64,000 nucleotides of DNA from Clostridiaceae bacterium (lineage in GTDB: Bacteria > Bacillota > Clostridia > Oscillospirales > Acutalibacteraceae). The DNA is taken from NCBI GenBank assembly GCA_016293225.1, contig JAEDEQ010000001.1, positions 1-64,000 of the forward strand. The letters are read 5' to 3'. Below are positions 15,388 through 23,973 of this stretch, in pieces. The translations under genes and the position numbers were made by a program. The notes under the pieces were generated by a model that did not search any database, had not been told where the DNA came from, and was given only the letters and a program-made list of their open reading frames with translations. Each line of letters begins with the position of its first letter. Positions within the stretch are counted from its first letter, which is position 1.

Positions 15388-16893
15388 TTATTTCACAACA
15401 CCGGTCTTGTCCTTCTGAATAACGTCGTGCGCGCCTCCCTCAACAATGCTGGTTGCGGAAACAAGCGTGATTTTAGCCTTTTGCTGAAGCTCCGGAATGG
15501 AAAGAGCGCCGCAATTGCACATGGTCGATTTAACCTTTGAGAGTGAAATTGCAACATTATCCTTGAGACTGCCGGCATACGGAACATAGGAATCAACGCC
15601 CTCCTCAAACGAGAGCTTTTTGTCGCCGCCGAGGTCATAGCGCTGCCAGTTCCTTGCGCGCGCCGAGCCCTCGCCCCAGTATTCTTTCATATATGTTCCG
15701 CCGATGCTGATTTTATTTGTGGGACTTTCGTCAAAGCGCGCAAAATATCTGCCGAGCATTACAAAGTCCGCGCCCATTGCAAGAGCAAGCGTAATATGAT
15801 GGTCATAAACGATTCCTCCGTCCGAGCAAACGGGAACATAGACCCCTGTTTCTTCAAAATACTCGTCCCTTGCCTTGCAGACATCAATAAGCGCCGTTGC
15901 CTGACCTCTGCCGATACCCTTGGTTTCACGGGTGATGCAGATTGAGCCGCCGCCGATACCGACCTTTACAAAGTCAGCGCCGCATTCCGCAAGGAAGCGG
16001 AAACCGTCGGCGTCAACAACATTGCCGGCTCCGACCTTTACGCTGTCGCCGTAGCGCTCGCGTATCCAGGCAATCGTGAATTTTTGCCAGTCGGAAAAGC
16101 CCTCCGAGGAGTCAATGCAAAGCACATCTGCGCCGGCTTCGATAAGCGCGGGAACTCTTTCGGCGTAGTCTCTTGTATTGATACCTGCGCCAACAACATA
16201 TCTTTTATGCTCGTCAAGCAGCTCGTTAGGATTCATTTTATGGGAATCATAGTCTTTTCTGAAAACAAAATAGCAAAGATGCTGTTCGCTGTCAATAATC
16301 GGAAGAGAATTAAGCTTGTTATCCCAGATAATATCGTTTGCTTCTTTAAGACTTGTTCCCTCCGGAGCAACAACAAGCTTTTCAAACGGAGTCATGAATT
16401 CACTGACCGGTGTGTCAAGCTCCATACGGCTGATGCGGTAATCGCGACCGGTAACAATGCCGAGAAGTTTGCCGTTTTCCGTTCCGTCCTGTGTAACCGC
16501 AACCGTGGAATGTCCGGTCTTTTCCTTGAGCGCAATAATATCTTTCAAGGTTGCCGAGGGTGAAACATTTGAATCGCTGGTTACAAATCCGGCTTTATGA
16601 TTTTTCGCCCTTGAGACCATAGCCGCCTCGTCCTCAACGCTCTGAGAGCCGTATATAAACGAAACGCCGCCCTCTTTTGCAAGGGCGACCGCAAGCCTGT
16701 CGCCCGAAACGGACTGCATAATGGCGGATACCATAGGTATATTCATGGTTATAGAAGGTTCTTCACCCTTTTTGAACTTAACGAGCGGAGTTTTCAGACT
16801 GACATTTGCCGGAACGCATTTGTCGGAAGAATAGCCCGGAATCAACAGATACTCATTAAAAGTGTGTGACGGTTCATTGATAAAGACTGCCAT
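15388..16893 (-). CDS. guaB: IMP dehydrogenase, Tritrichomonas-like type
   Basis: IMPDH oxidises IMP to XMP with NAD, the committed step to GMP. The 501-residue protein is a TIM barrel interrupted by a CBS pair (about residues 100-220). Catalytic Cys319 is in [10 protein letters not shown] and the flap carries Arg418-Tyr419 (NWQRYDLGG). Start 16893 follows AGGAGG and gives the N-terminus [20 protein letters not shown]. The N-terminus, the C-terminus and the numbering of key residues (Lys310, Cys319, Arg322, Arg418, Tyr419) match, from memory, the Tritrichomonas foetus enzyme rather than Bacillus GuaB. It is the first gene before metF and has a sigma-A promoter and a structured leader. Confidence 0.94.
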   Translation of the reverse strand: MAVFINEPSHTFNEYLLIPGYSSDKCVPANVSLKTPLVKFKKGEEPSITMNIPMVSAIMQSVSGDRLAVALAKEGGVSFIYGSQSVEDEAAMVSRAKNHKAGFVTSDSNVSPSATLKDIIALKEKTGHSTVAVTQDGTENGKLLGIVTGRDYRISRMELDTPVSEFMTPFEKLVVAPEGTSLKEANDIIWDNKLNSLPIIDSEQHLCYFVFRKDYDSHKMNPNELLDEHKRYVVGAGINTRDYAERVPALIEAGADVLCIDSSEGFSDWQKFTIAWIRERYGDSVKVGAGNVVDADGFRFLAECGADFVKVGIGGGSICITRETKGIGRGQATALIDVCKARDEYFEETGVYVPVCSDGGIVYDHHITLALAMGADFVMLGRYFARFDESPTNKISIGGTYMKEYWGEGSARARNWQRYDLGGDKKLSFEEGVDSYVPYAGSLKDNVAISLSKVKSTMCNCGALSIPELQQKAKITLVSATSIVEGGAHDVIQKDKTGVVK

Positions 16894-16925
16894 AATACTC
16901 CTCCTAAAGCAAACATTTTTAAAAT

Positions 16926-16967
16926 CGCCGCTTTCCGCAGAGCAAAAAGCCTGAGGAAACACGGCGG
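16926..16967 (-). promoter_or_regulatory. Structured 5' leader hairpin of guaB
   Basis: Downstream of the guaB promoter the transcript can fold CGCCG-(TG)-TTTCC against GGAAA-G-CGGCG, with an inner CAG/CTG pair closing a T-rich loop. It does not match the purine, preQ1 or other riboswitch cores I know, and no terminator follows. A simple mRNA-stability or attenuation element is possible. Confidence 0.35.
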
Positions 16968-16979
16968 TTAATTTATGAA

Positions 16980-17008
16980 ATTTTATCACATCGGACAGGC
17001 TATGTCAA
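16980..17008 (-). promoter_or_regulatory. Sigma-A promoter of guaB
   Basis: TTGACA (17003-17008) and TAAAAT (16980-16985) on the minus strand, spacer 17, about 90 bases upstream of the guaB start. It probably drives guaB through the methionine genes. Confidence 0.75.
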
Positions 17009-17069
17009 CAACGGACGGGAAGTTTTTTGCCACAAATTTCTTCCCTTGAGACAAAACGTCAGGTCTTTT

Positions 17070-17110
17070 TTAATCAAAATTCAAGGCGCCCGGGGCATTC
17101 CCGAACGCCT
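17070..17110 (-). terminator. Intrinsic terminator after the DUF4838 gene
   Basis: AGGCG (17084-17088) and CGCCT (17106-17110) flank an inner CGGG/CCCG pair. On the minus strand this is followed by TTGAATTTTGATT. It lies just after the stop of the DUF4838 gene. Confidence 0.55.
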
Positions 17111-17118
17111 GTCAGCTT

Positions 17119-19107
17119 TCATTTGATCATTCTGAACAATTCCGAGAGTTTCCTGAAGAAAGCACTGACAATCTTTATTGCTTTTTCTCCAAGGGAACCT
17201 ACGACCGAGACCTGAAGCATAATCCTCTTTTTGTGGATCTCTTTGACAGCAGCCTGCATACCACCGTTTTTGTAATCTTCTATTGAAGCGTTTATTTCGC
17301 CGCGCTGAGTTATTCCGAAACGGTCGCAAAGCTCAAAAAATTCATCGGCTGCTTTTGCTCTTCCCTTTTCATCAAAGGAATCCTCGTTAATTTTAGCGTA
17401 AAGAACCGGTATTTTTGCTTCTTTGACTCTGTCGGTGAGGACGGCGTTTCCCTCAACCGCTTTTTCGGCTTTTGCAAAGCATTTTTGATAATACGCTATG
17501 TTGCAGCCGGAAAGATATCCGCTCTGATGCTTAAAAGGTTCATCGTAAAGACCGAGATCTCTTACCGAGTATTTTAGGCTCGAGGCGCACCTGTTCATAT
17601 ATTCGGCAATATACCTTGCGGCGGAACCGTAATATATTTCAAGATAGCGGGCTATAACCGAAGAAACATTCAGACCGCTGCCTTTCCACATCAGCTTTGC
17701 CAGTACATAGGCGCGCAGATTTGTGAACTCGCCTCCGACCTCCCTCGAAGCCTGGTGGAATATTCCCATCACGTTGTTATCCTCATAGAACTTTTGGTTG
17801 CTCTGCTGAACCCCGAAATTCGGGAACGGCAAAAGCAAATGCGAAAAATTAACAACATAATCCCAGACAATGATGTTATCCGTGAAATTCTTCCACTTCT
17901 TCAGCCTCATGCCGAAATCTCTGGCGCCGGTCGAAGTCAGATCGGCGTATGAACAAGCCTGATCTCCGGGCATGGCGCAAAGCTTTATAACAATATTGCT
18001 CTCTGCCCTTATGTTTTTAGGAGGGTCCTCAGTGTAAAAGTATGCGAGAGTTGAAATATACTTGTCCGGGTGCTCCTTTGCAAGCTCGTTTAAAAACGGG
18101 AGCAGGCTGCCCATTCCGCTGCCACCGGCAGCATTGTCGGCTTTCTGACATTCGTGACAGGTGCATCGGTTGCGGTTATCCATTATGCTGAAATCCCAAA
18201 ATATCTGTTCAGGACTTTCCTCAATCATTCGGTTCAGCTTTTCTCTGACTATTTTCAGAACGTCCGGATTGCTCAGACAAAGCTGAGCCGAACAGCCGTC
18301 GGCACTTTTTGCTCTTTTGCCGTTGAGCATTGCAAAATATTCCGGATGCTCATCAAAATATTCTTTCTCGGATACGAAGAACTGAAAGCTGTGGCACCAT
18401 GTTCCCCACTGATTATATTGGTTCACCTTATCAGAGTTCGGATAATAGCCTATCCCGTTGAGACGCAGCTTCTCGAAACGGTTCGGCTGAGCTGTTTCAT
18501 AAGAATATACATTGCGCCAGTCCATTGCGGGCTTTTCGACCGTGTCATATGCTTTTATATAAACCGTCGGCTGATAGGGAATATAGTCCTCCCTGTCGGT
18601 TGCCCAAAGGCAGCCGAGCTCATCCTCAAGAAAACCGTAGACAGCGTTCATTGAACCAAGCTCGTTGACGCCGCACAGGAACAGCTTTTCGTTTTTTGTC
18701 AGGATACGGTAGCCGTCCGCTCCGGCGTTTTCAGGAGCAAAGGAACCTCTGCTTGTTTTTCCTATAACAATTTCCTTAGCGGTTTCCGGTTTATCGTCGG
18801 TGCGGATTTCGAGCCTTGCACCCGTCATGGTTTCAAAGGTCCGTGCAAAAAATTCAACTGCATATTCAAGCCTTTCTCCGACCGAAGCGGAATAAACGAG
18901 AACATAGTCGGTTTTGCCGTCTTTTGCAAGGCAAAGACCTCTGTCTTTGGGCTTCGCCATTGCTGAAATTCTGTCGTTCTCGGCGGAATCCGACACGGTG
19001 ATATAGATATCTCTGCCGATAGCTCCCGCATAGAGCGAATTAGGAACAGTTGCCGCAAATACTGCAATAAGAATTATTGCAATGGCCTTTTTGATTTTTT
19101 TCAGCAT
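17119..19107 (-). CDS. Secreted DUF4838 protein, probable glycan-active enzyme
   Basis: The 662-residue protein has an N-terminal signal peptide (positive MLKKIKK, then a hydrophobic stretch ending near SLYAGA). An alpha-glucuronidase N-terminal-like or GH20b-like domain follows (about 45-180; VIGKTSRGSF, FLEDELGCLWATDREDYIPY). The large DUF4838 region comes next (about 190-480), with CTCHECQKADNAAGGSGMGS, TLAYFYTEDPPKNI and a W/H-rich segment. DUF4838 proteins are common in gut carbohydrate-degrading bacteria and are thought to act on glycans, but no activity can be claimed here. Start 19107 follows GAGAGGAAAC. It is transcribed alone with its own terminator. The last 150 residues are helical and of unknown role. 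Confidence 0.82.
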   Translation of the reverse strand: MLKKIKKAIAIILIAVFAATVPNSLYAGAIGRDIYITVSDSAENDRISAMAKPKDRGLCLAKDGKTDYVLVYSASVGERLEYAVEFFARTFETMTGARLEIRTDDKPETAKEIVIGKTSRGSFAPENAGADGYRILTKNEKLFLCGVNELGSMNAVYGFLEDELGCLWATDREDYIPYQPTVYIKAYDTVEKPAMDWRNVYSYETAQPNRFEKLRLNGIGYYPNSDKVNQYNQWGTWCHSFQFFVSEKEYFDEHPEYFAMLNGKRAKSADGCSAQLCLSNPDVLKIVREKLNRMIEESPEQIFWDFSIMDNRNRCTCHECQKADNAAGGSGMGSLLPFLNELAKEHPDKYISTLAYFYTEDPPKNIRAESNIVIKLCAMPGDQACSYADLTSTGARDFGMRLKKWKNFTDNIIVWDYVVNFSHLLLPFPNFGVQQSNQKFYEDNNVMGIFHQASREVGGEFTNLRAYVLAKLMWKGSGLNVSSVIARYLEIYYGSAARYIAEYMNRCASSLKYSVRDLGLYDEPFKHQSGYLSGCNIAYYQKCFAKAEKAVEGNAVLTDRVKEAKIPVLYAKINEDSFDEKGRAKAADEFFELCDRFGITQRGEINASIEDYKNGGMQAAVKEIHKKRIMLQVSVVGSLGEKAIKIVSAFFRKLSELFRMIK

Positions 19108-19261
19108 AAAGTTTCCTCTCCACATAATTCTTTATATAATTATTGTAACATATTTTACCGAGCAATTCAATAAGCACAAAATAAAAAACAGAATTGGGGT
19201 CCGAATAATTACCTTTGTTACGCAGAAACTTAAATTGAAGACAAAAAGAGGAGGACTGCGT

Positions 19262-19429
19262 ATGGCAGACATGAGTCATTTTACAAAAGAAATGAAAGAC
19301 TATTTCGATAACCTGCCGAAATTTCTGCAGGAAAGTATTGTTCAAAGCGGAACAAAAGTTGAAAGTCTCGGTGAGCTGCGCGCATTTTCAAAGGAAATCT
19401 GCGAAAAGGGATTCGGCAAAAGAGCTTGA
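19262..19429 (+). CDS. Small conserved-looking hypothetical protein (55 residues)
   Basis: The ATG at 19262 follows a very strong GAGGAGG, so translation is likely. The 55-residue product starts MADMSHFTKEMKDYFDNLP and continues FLQESIVQSGTKVESLGEL. It is predicted helical and soluble, with no cysteine, signal or membrane segment. The pattern resembles small proteins I associate with clostridial genomes, but I cannot name a family. It faces the MocR gene, and the two stops are only 9 bases apart with no obvious terminator. Confidence 0.7.
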   Translation: MADMSHFTKEMKDYFDNLPKFLQESIVQSGTKVESLGELRAFSKEICEKGFGKRA

Positions 19430-19438
19430 AACCGGCGC

Positions 19439-20755
19439 TCATTCAAAAGCATTTGCAAGCCGAAGCAGCATATCATCGGTATTTTGGGTATCGAATCCGG
19501 CGCAGGAAAGTATTACGGCGCCGGGTTCACTTTCTATGGGCCTAACTTTTACTCCGGCTTTTCCGGCAGCTTCCGCAATACTTTCGGAGGGCTTCATTGT
19601 AAGTGCTGAAGCCTTTACAAGATAAGCAGCTTCGCAGCGTGTGAAAAGGGCTTTACCTTTAAGCAGCTCGTTTCCGCGGTTGCAGACCAGCTCGCTTTTT
19701 GCCGCATAAATCTTTCTCTGCCGTTTTATCCGGGACAACAGGTGTCCGTCGGTTATATACTGGCAAAGAGCAATCTGCTCGGCCTTTGAAGCTGTCTGAT
19801 TATAGAGATTTGCGCGCTCGTTATACAGCTCGCAAAGTCTTTTCGGCAGTACCATAAAGCTGATTCTTATCGACGGCAGCAGCAGCCGCGAAAACGTTCC
19901 GATATAAATAACGTTTTTTCCGCCGTCAAGGCCCTGAAGCGAAAGCGCAGGATGAGACGCGTAACGGAACTCACTGTCGTAATCGTCTTCTATGACAAGC
20001 AAATTACCTTTACGCGCATATTCGACTATTTTTGTGCGCTCGCTCATCGGCAACACGCTGCCTTTGCTGTCAATATGAGATGGAGATACGTAAATGACAG
20101 AAGCTTTACACTCGTCAAGCCTGTTCTCCTCAAAGCCGGATTGCAGGTTAAAAACCGACTTTCCGTAGTCTTCAAAAACAACTCTGCCTTTAGGAAAATC
20201 GAGACCGAGAAAAGCAATGTTTTTTTCCTCTTTCAGCAGTACGCACAAAATTGAAAGCAGTCCCTGCGTTCCTGCCGACACCACAATGTTTTCCTCTGTG
20301 CAAACAACTCCGCGCTGTGAATTTACATATTTTGCTATGGCTGCACGAAGGTCACTCTCTCCCCTGCTGTCGCCGTATGACAAAAGGCGGCTGTCCTGGC
20401 GCAGCGCACTTTTAATATACCGCCGCCAAAGATTGAAGTCAAAGCTTTCCCTGTCCGCCGAAGCTGTGACCATGTCGTAAAGAAAACTTTTTTTCTGCTT
20501 TAAAACGCCGTCGGAAGAACGCTCGCTTTTGCTCTTGTTATTAATCAGAAGATCGGAAACAAAATATCCGCTTTGCGGTTTTGCGGTAACATAGCCCTCG
20601 GCCGCAAGCAGGGCATAAGCGTTTTCAACCGTAGTTCTTGAAAGCGAAAGCTCCCGGGCCGAACGCCGGACAGACGACAGCTTTGTTCCCGGCGAAAGCA
20701 TTCCGGTGAGTATCAGATTTTTATAATGCTCATAAAGATCAAGATATTTAGCCAT
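19439..20755 (-). CDS. MocR-family regulator (GntR helix-turn-helix plus aminotransferase-like domain)
   Basis: MocR regulators fuse a GntR winged helix to a fold-type-I aminotransferase domain that senses PLP or amine ligands. Here residues 1-70 are the winged helix (KLSSVRRSARELSLSRTTVE) and about 90-438 the aminotransferase part, with SAGTQGLL and VIEDDYDSEFRY. The usual internal-aldimine lysine in the GTFSK motif is replaced: residues 286-294 read GTFSRLLLP, with Arg290 (codon CGG). ATG 20755 follows AAGGTGAT. The gene is divergent from an ECF substrate-binding component. PdxR members of this family control vitamin B6 genes, so a role in B6 uptake is plausible but unproven. Confidence 0.9.
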   Translation of the reverse strand: MAKYLDLYEHYKNLILTGMLSPGTKLSSVRRSARELSLSRTTVENAYALLAAEGYVTAKPQSGYFVSDLLINNKSKSERSSDGVLKQKKSFLYDMVTASADRESFDFNLWRRYIKSALRQDSRLLSYGDSRGESDLRAAIAKYVNSQRGVVCTEENIVVSAGTQGLLSILCVLLKEEKNIAFLGLDFPKGRVVFEDYGKSVFNLQSGFEENRLDECKASVIYVSPSHIDSKGSVLPMSERTKIVEYARKGNLLVIEDDYDSEFRYASHPALSLQGLDGGKNVIYIGTFSRLLLPSIRISFMVLPKRLCELYNERANLYNQTASKAEQIALCQYITDGHLLSRIKRQRKIYAAKSELVCNRGNELLKGKALFTRCEAAYLVKASALTMKPSESIAEAAGKAGVKVRPIESEPGAVILSCAGFDTQNTDDMLLRLANAFE

Positions 20756-20836
20756 TTTAATCACCTTAAACTGTCCCCTAAAAAATTCTTTGTTTTGGCT
20801 GTTTATTTAATGACAGTTTTCGAGTATATTATATCC

Positions 20837-20846
20837 CGTGATCACG
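20837..20846. promoter_or_regulatory. Palindrome CGTGATCACG in the MocR/ECF intergenic region
   Basis: A perfect 10-base palindrome lies between an AT-rich TATATTATAT stretch and the ribosome site of the ECF gene, a position suited to an operator for the divergent MocR protein. MocR/PdxR sites are often direct repeats, so this is tentative. Confidence 0.35.
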
Positions 20847-20872
20847 AAATGTCAACACATGAGGTGATAAAC

Positions 20873-21418
20873 TTGAAAACAAAATCCAAAATCAATCTCA
20901 AATACTTAACCTTTTCGGCGCTGTTCGCGGCGCTGACCGCAATATTCATAACTCTGTTCCATATTCCCTATGCCTCAACCGGCTATGTTCACCTTGGCGA
21001 CGCGGTGATATATTTTGCCGCAGTCCTGCTTCCGACTCCGTACGCGGCTCTTGCCGCAGCGGTCGGCGGAGCCATTGCAGACACCGCAAGCGGATATCTT
21101 GTTTATGTTATTCCGACAATCATTGCAAAAGCGGTCATCTCTCTGCCGTTTACGTCAAAGACCGAAAAAACGCTCTGCAAAAGGAATGTAATTGCGCTCG
21201 TTATCTCCGCCGCTTCATCAATCCTGATTTACGGCATTGCGGAATTCATCATCGGAATTGCAGTCAACGGAATGCCGCCGGCCGGCGCCCTTACAACAGC
21301 GGCCGGAACCATTCTGCAGAACTTTATCCAGGCCGCCGGCAGCACGGTTTTGTTCCTTGCCCTCTCGCCTGCTATTGACAAAATCAGGCAGAAAACGTTA
21401 AAATGGTTTGCACAGTAA
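20873..21418 (+). CDS. ECF transporter S component, possibly for vitamin B6
   Basis: The 181-residue membrane protein has about six transmembrane helices. It shows the ECF S-component layout: FSALFAALTAIFITLF in helix 1, then GYVHLGDAVIYFAAVLLP followed by AAAVGGAIADTASGYLVYV. S components capture a vitamin and dock on a shared ECF energising module, which is not in this window. The start is taken as TTG 20873 because GAGGTGATAAAC precedes it; an upstream ATG at 20849 lacks a ribosome site. Divergence from a MocR regulator suggests a PdxU-type B6 transporter, by analogy with known PdxR-linked S components. Thiamine or another vitamin remains possible. Confidence 0.85.
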   Translation: MKTKSKINLKYLTFSALFAALTAIFITLFHIPYASTGYVHLGDAVIYFAAVLLPTPYAALAAAVGGAIADTASGYLVYVIPTIIAKAVISLPFTSKTEKTLCKRNVIALVISAASSILIYGIAEFIIGIAVNGMPPAGALTTAAGTILQNFIQAAGSTVLFLALSPAIDKIRQKTLKWFAQ

Positions 21419-21440
21419 CAATCATTGCAGGTGACAGTTA

Positions 21441-22241
21441 ATGTATATAGCCGATAAAAATATTGACAACGGCAGACCGTTTGATTGGGGCAAAGCCTCT
21501 GAGGCTTATGCAAAGTACAGGGATATTTATCCGCCTGAGTTTTATGAACGGATAGCAAAAAGCGGTCTGTGCGTAAAAGGTCAGTATGTTCTTGACCTCG
21601 GCACGGGCACAGGCGTGCTTCCGAGGAATATGCACCGCTTCGGCGCAAAATGGGTCGGAGCAGACATTTCCGAAGAGCAGATTGCCAAGGCGCGTATTTT
21701 ATCAAAGGACACGGATATTGAATATATTGTTTCACCGTCGGAAAGTCTTGAGCTTTCCGACGGGTCATTTGATGTTATAACGGCGTGCCAGTGCTTTTGG
21801 TATTTTGACCACGAAAAGCTTGAGCCTAAGCTTTTTCGTCTGCTGAAGCGCGGCGGACGCATTCTTGTTTTATACATGGCGTTTCTTCCGTTTGAGGACG
21901 AGATTGCAGGTGAAAGCGAAAAGCTTGTGCTCAAATATAATCCGAACTGGAGCGGAAAGGGCGAAACAATGCGTCCGATTGAAATACCGCCCTGCTACAG
22001 CAAGCACTTTGAACTTGTCAGGCACGAGGAGTACAAGCTTAAAGTGCATTTTACCCGCGAGGGCTGGAACGGAAGAATGAAGTCTTGCCGCGGAATAGGC
22101 GCTTCGCTTTCGGAAAACGCTGTTGCGGCCTGGGAGGAAGAACACATGAAAATGCTGGCGGAAAAATTTCCGGAAGAGTTTGACGTGCTGCATTATGCGG
22201 CAACCGCCGAGCTTCGAGCGATTTCAGATGATTTTGATTAA
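21441..22241 (+). CDS. Class I SAM-dependent methyltransferase
   Basis: The 266-residue protein contains a Methyltransf_11-type Rossmann fold. Motif I is VLDLGTGTGVLPRNM (about residues 51-65), the acidic motif II is WVGADISEEQIAKA, and motif IV-like SDGSFDVITACQCFWYFD follows. The C-terminal 110 residues carry the substrate domain (FTREGWNGRMKSCRGIGASL). The target cannot be identified; related proteins act on small molecules. GCAGGTGACAG is the ribosome site. It begins 22 bases after the ECF component, so the two are likely co-transcribed and may share control by the MocR regulator. Confidence 0.88.
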   Translation: MYIADKNIDNGRPFDWGKASEAYAKYRDIYPPEFYERIAKSGLCVKGQYVLDLGTGTGVLPRNMHRFGAKWVGADISEEQIAKARILSKDTDIEYIVSPSESLELSDGSFDVITACQCFWYFDHEKLEPKLFRLLKRGGRILVLYMAFLPFEDEIAGESEKLVLKYNPNWSGKGETMRPIEIPPCYSKHFELVRHEEYKLKVHFTREGWNGRMKSCRGIGASLSENAVAAWEEEHMKMLAEKFPEEFDVLHYAATAELRAISDDFD

Positions 22242-22302
22242 CCGCCGGTTGCTGATAAATATAATTTCAGCCGCCTTTCACGGCAAAAAGGAGCAATAAA
22301 AT

Positions 22303-22839
22303 ATGACCGAAATTACAAAACAGGCTGAAAAAGTCATTAAAGAACTTGTTGAAAAATCCGGACTGAAAAAGGGCGATCTTCTTGTTGTTGGCTGCTCGTC
22401 AAGCGAGATAGTCGGCGAAACAATCGGAAAAGGCTCCTCGCTTGAAGCGGCTCAGAAAGTTTTTGCCGGAATTTACCCTTACCTTAAAGAAAAGGGCATT
22501 TTCCTTGCCGCGCAGTGCTGCGAACACCTTAACCGTGCGCTTATCCTTGAAAGAGAGGCTGCGGAAAAAAGAGGCTTTGAAATTGTCTGCGTTGTTCCGA
22601 AGCCAAAGGCCGGAGGAAGCTTTGCCACCACCGCGTATCAAAACTTCAAAGATCCCGTTGCCGTTGAGGAGATCAAAGCCGACGCGGGGCTTGACATCGG
22701 CCTTACGCTCATCGGAATGCACTTAAAGCACGTTGCGGTTCCGCTGAGACTTTCGGTTGACAGCATCGGTCAGGCTCACATCACCGTCGCAAGAACAAGA
22801 CCGAAATACATCGGCGGCGCAAGAGCCTGCTATGAATAA
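22303..22839 (+). CDS. YwlG / UPF0340 (DUF436) family protein
   Basis: The 178-residue protein matches the TIGR01440/YwlG family: LLVVGCSSSEIVGETIGKGS near the N-terminus, FLAAQCCEHLNRALILE in the middle and PKYIGGARACYE at the end. The family is widespread in Firmicutes and has no established function; in Bacillus the gene sits near glyA and upp. Here it stands 61 bases after the methyltransferase with its own AAGGAG. Conserved Cys and His residues (GCSSSE, QCCEHLN) hint at a metal or redox site, which is only a guess. Confidence 0.92.
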   Translation: MTEITKQAEKVIKELVEKSGLKKGDLLVVGCSSSEIVGETIGKGSSLEAAQKVFAGIYPYLKEKGIFLAAQCCEHLNRALILEREAAEKRGFEIVCVVPKPKAGGSFATTAYQNFKDPVAVEEIKADAGLDIGLTLIGMHLKHVAVPLRLSVDSIGQAHITVARTRPKYIGGARACYE

Positions 22840-22842
22840 AGC

Positions 22843-22870
22843 TTGATTTGTTCCCGAGTTTTGATATAAT
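22843..22870 (+). promoter_or_regulatory. Sigma-A promoter of metA
   Basis: TTGATT (22843-22848) and TATAAT (22865-22870) with a 16-base spacer, 36 bases upstream of the metA start. I saw no SAM or T-box riboswitch in the short leader. Confidence 0.7.
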
Positions 22871-22905
22871 ATCCTTAAAAGCCTTGTTAATCCGGAGGTG
22901 AAACA

Positions 22906-23820
22906 ATGCCTATTAAAATTAACGACAAGCTCCCGGCAAAGGAGAGCCTTGAAAACGAGAACATTTTCGTAATGACCGAAACAAGGGCTAAGACTCAGGA
23001 TATCCGTCCGCTGAAAATCATTATTCTTAACCTTATGCCCACCAAGGTTACAACAGAGACGCAGTTGCTCCGTATGCTTTCCAACTCTCCGTTGCAGGTT
23101 GACGTTGAGCTGCTTCAGACCGTCTCGCACAAAGCAACGCACGCCGATGAGGAGCATATGCTCACGTTTTACAAAACCTTTGACGAGGTCAAAAACAACA
23201 AGTATGACGGCATGATCGTTACCGGCGCTCCGGTTGAGCAGATGAAATTTGAGGAAGTTGATTACTGGCCGGAGCTTTGCAAAATTTTTGAATGGTCAAA
23301 AAACAACGTATACTCCGTTTTTCACATCTGCTGGGGCGCTCAGGCGGCGCTGTACTACCACTACGGTATTCCGAAGCACGACCTGAAGGAAAAAATGTTC
23401 GGCGTTTTTCCCCATAAGCCGCTCGATCTTTACCATCCACTGCTGCGCGGCTTTGACGATACATACTTTGTTCCGCAATCGCGCCATACGGAAACCCGCT
23501 TTTCGGATATTGCGCTTTGCAAGGACCTGCAAATCCTCTCCTACTCCGAAATTTCCGGCATACATCTGATTTCCGACCTTGAATGCAGAAAATTCTTTGC
23601 AACCGGCCACTCGGAGTACGACGCAAATACGCTTGCAAACGAATATTTCAGGGACAAAGCCAAGGGGCTTGACATCAAGCTGCCGTATAATTATTTTCCG
23701 GACGACGACCCGACGAAAGAGCCGCTTATGACATGGCGAAATGTCGGAACGCTTATGTTCACCAACTGGCTGAATTATTTCGTCTATCAGAAAACTCCGT
23801 ATGATATCAGCAAGATATAA
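22906..23820 (+). CDS. metA: Homoserine O-acetyltransferase, MetA type
   Basis: MetA activates homoserine for methionine synthesis. The 304-residue protein keeps the full catalytic set with reference numbering: Cys142 in FHICWGAQ, His235 and Glu237 in ATGHSEYD. Residue 111, which sets acyl-donor choice in this family, is Glu (GAPVEQMKF). That predicts acetyl-CoA rather than the succinyl-CoA used by the Escherichia coli enzyme, which has Gly there. The ribosome site is GGAGGTGA. It is a single-gene transcript with its own promoter and a strong terminator. It works upstream of MetH in the same pathway. Confidence 0.95.
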   Translation: MPIKINDKLPAKESLENENIFVMTETRAKTQDIRPLKIIILNLMPTKVTTETQLLRMLSNSPLQVDVELLQTVSHKATHADEEHMLTFYKTFDEVKNNKYDGMIVTGAPVEQMKFEEVDYWPELCKIFEWSKNNVYSVFHICWGAQAALYYHYGIPKHDLKEKMFGVFPHKPLDLYHPLLRGFDDTYFVPQSRHTETRFSDIALCKDLQILSYSEISGIHLISDLECRKFFATGHSEYDANTLANEYFRDKAKGLDIKLPYNYFPDDDPTKEPLMTWRNVGTLMFTNWLNYFVYQKTPYDISKI

Positions 23821-23835
23821 ACAATAATATCGGTT

Positions 23836-23871
23836 CGCCGCCTGTCAGCTTTTGAACGGGCGGCGTTTTTT
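23836..23871 (+). terminator. Intrinsic terminator of metA
   Basis: CGCCGCC (23836-23842) pairs with GGCGGCG (23859-23865), followed immediately by six T residues. Confidence 0.88.
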
Positions 23872-23913
23872 GACCTCGAAAGCAATAAAGTTCGGTAACT
23901 TTGCCGTTTATGT

Positions 23914-23942
23914 TTGACGAATCCGAACTGATGCTGTATAAT
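23914..23942 (+). promoter_or_regulatory. Sigma-A promoter of the two-component system
   Basis: TTGACG (23914-23919) and TATAAT (23937-23942) with a 17-base spacer, about 30 bases upstream of the response regulator start. Confidence 0.75.
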
Positions 23943-23973
23943 ATAATTGAATTTTGAACAGGTGGTGAAAAAA

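Noticed and set aside
22906..23820. A possible SAM or T-box riboswitch before metA
   Set aside because: The leader from the promoter to the start codon is only about 30 bases, too short for either element.
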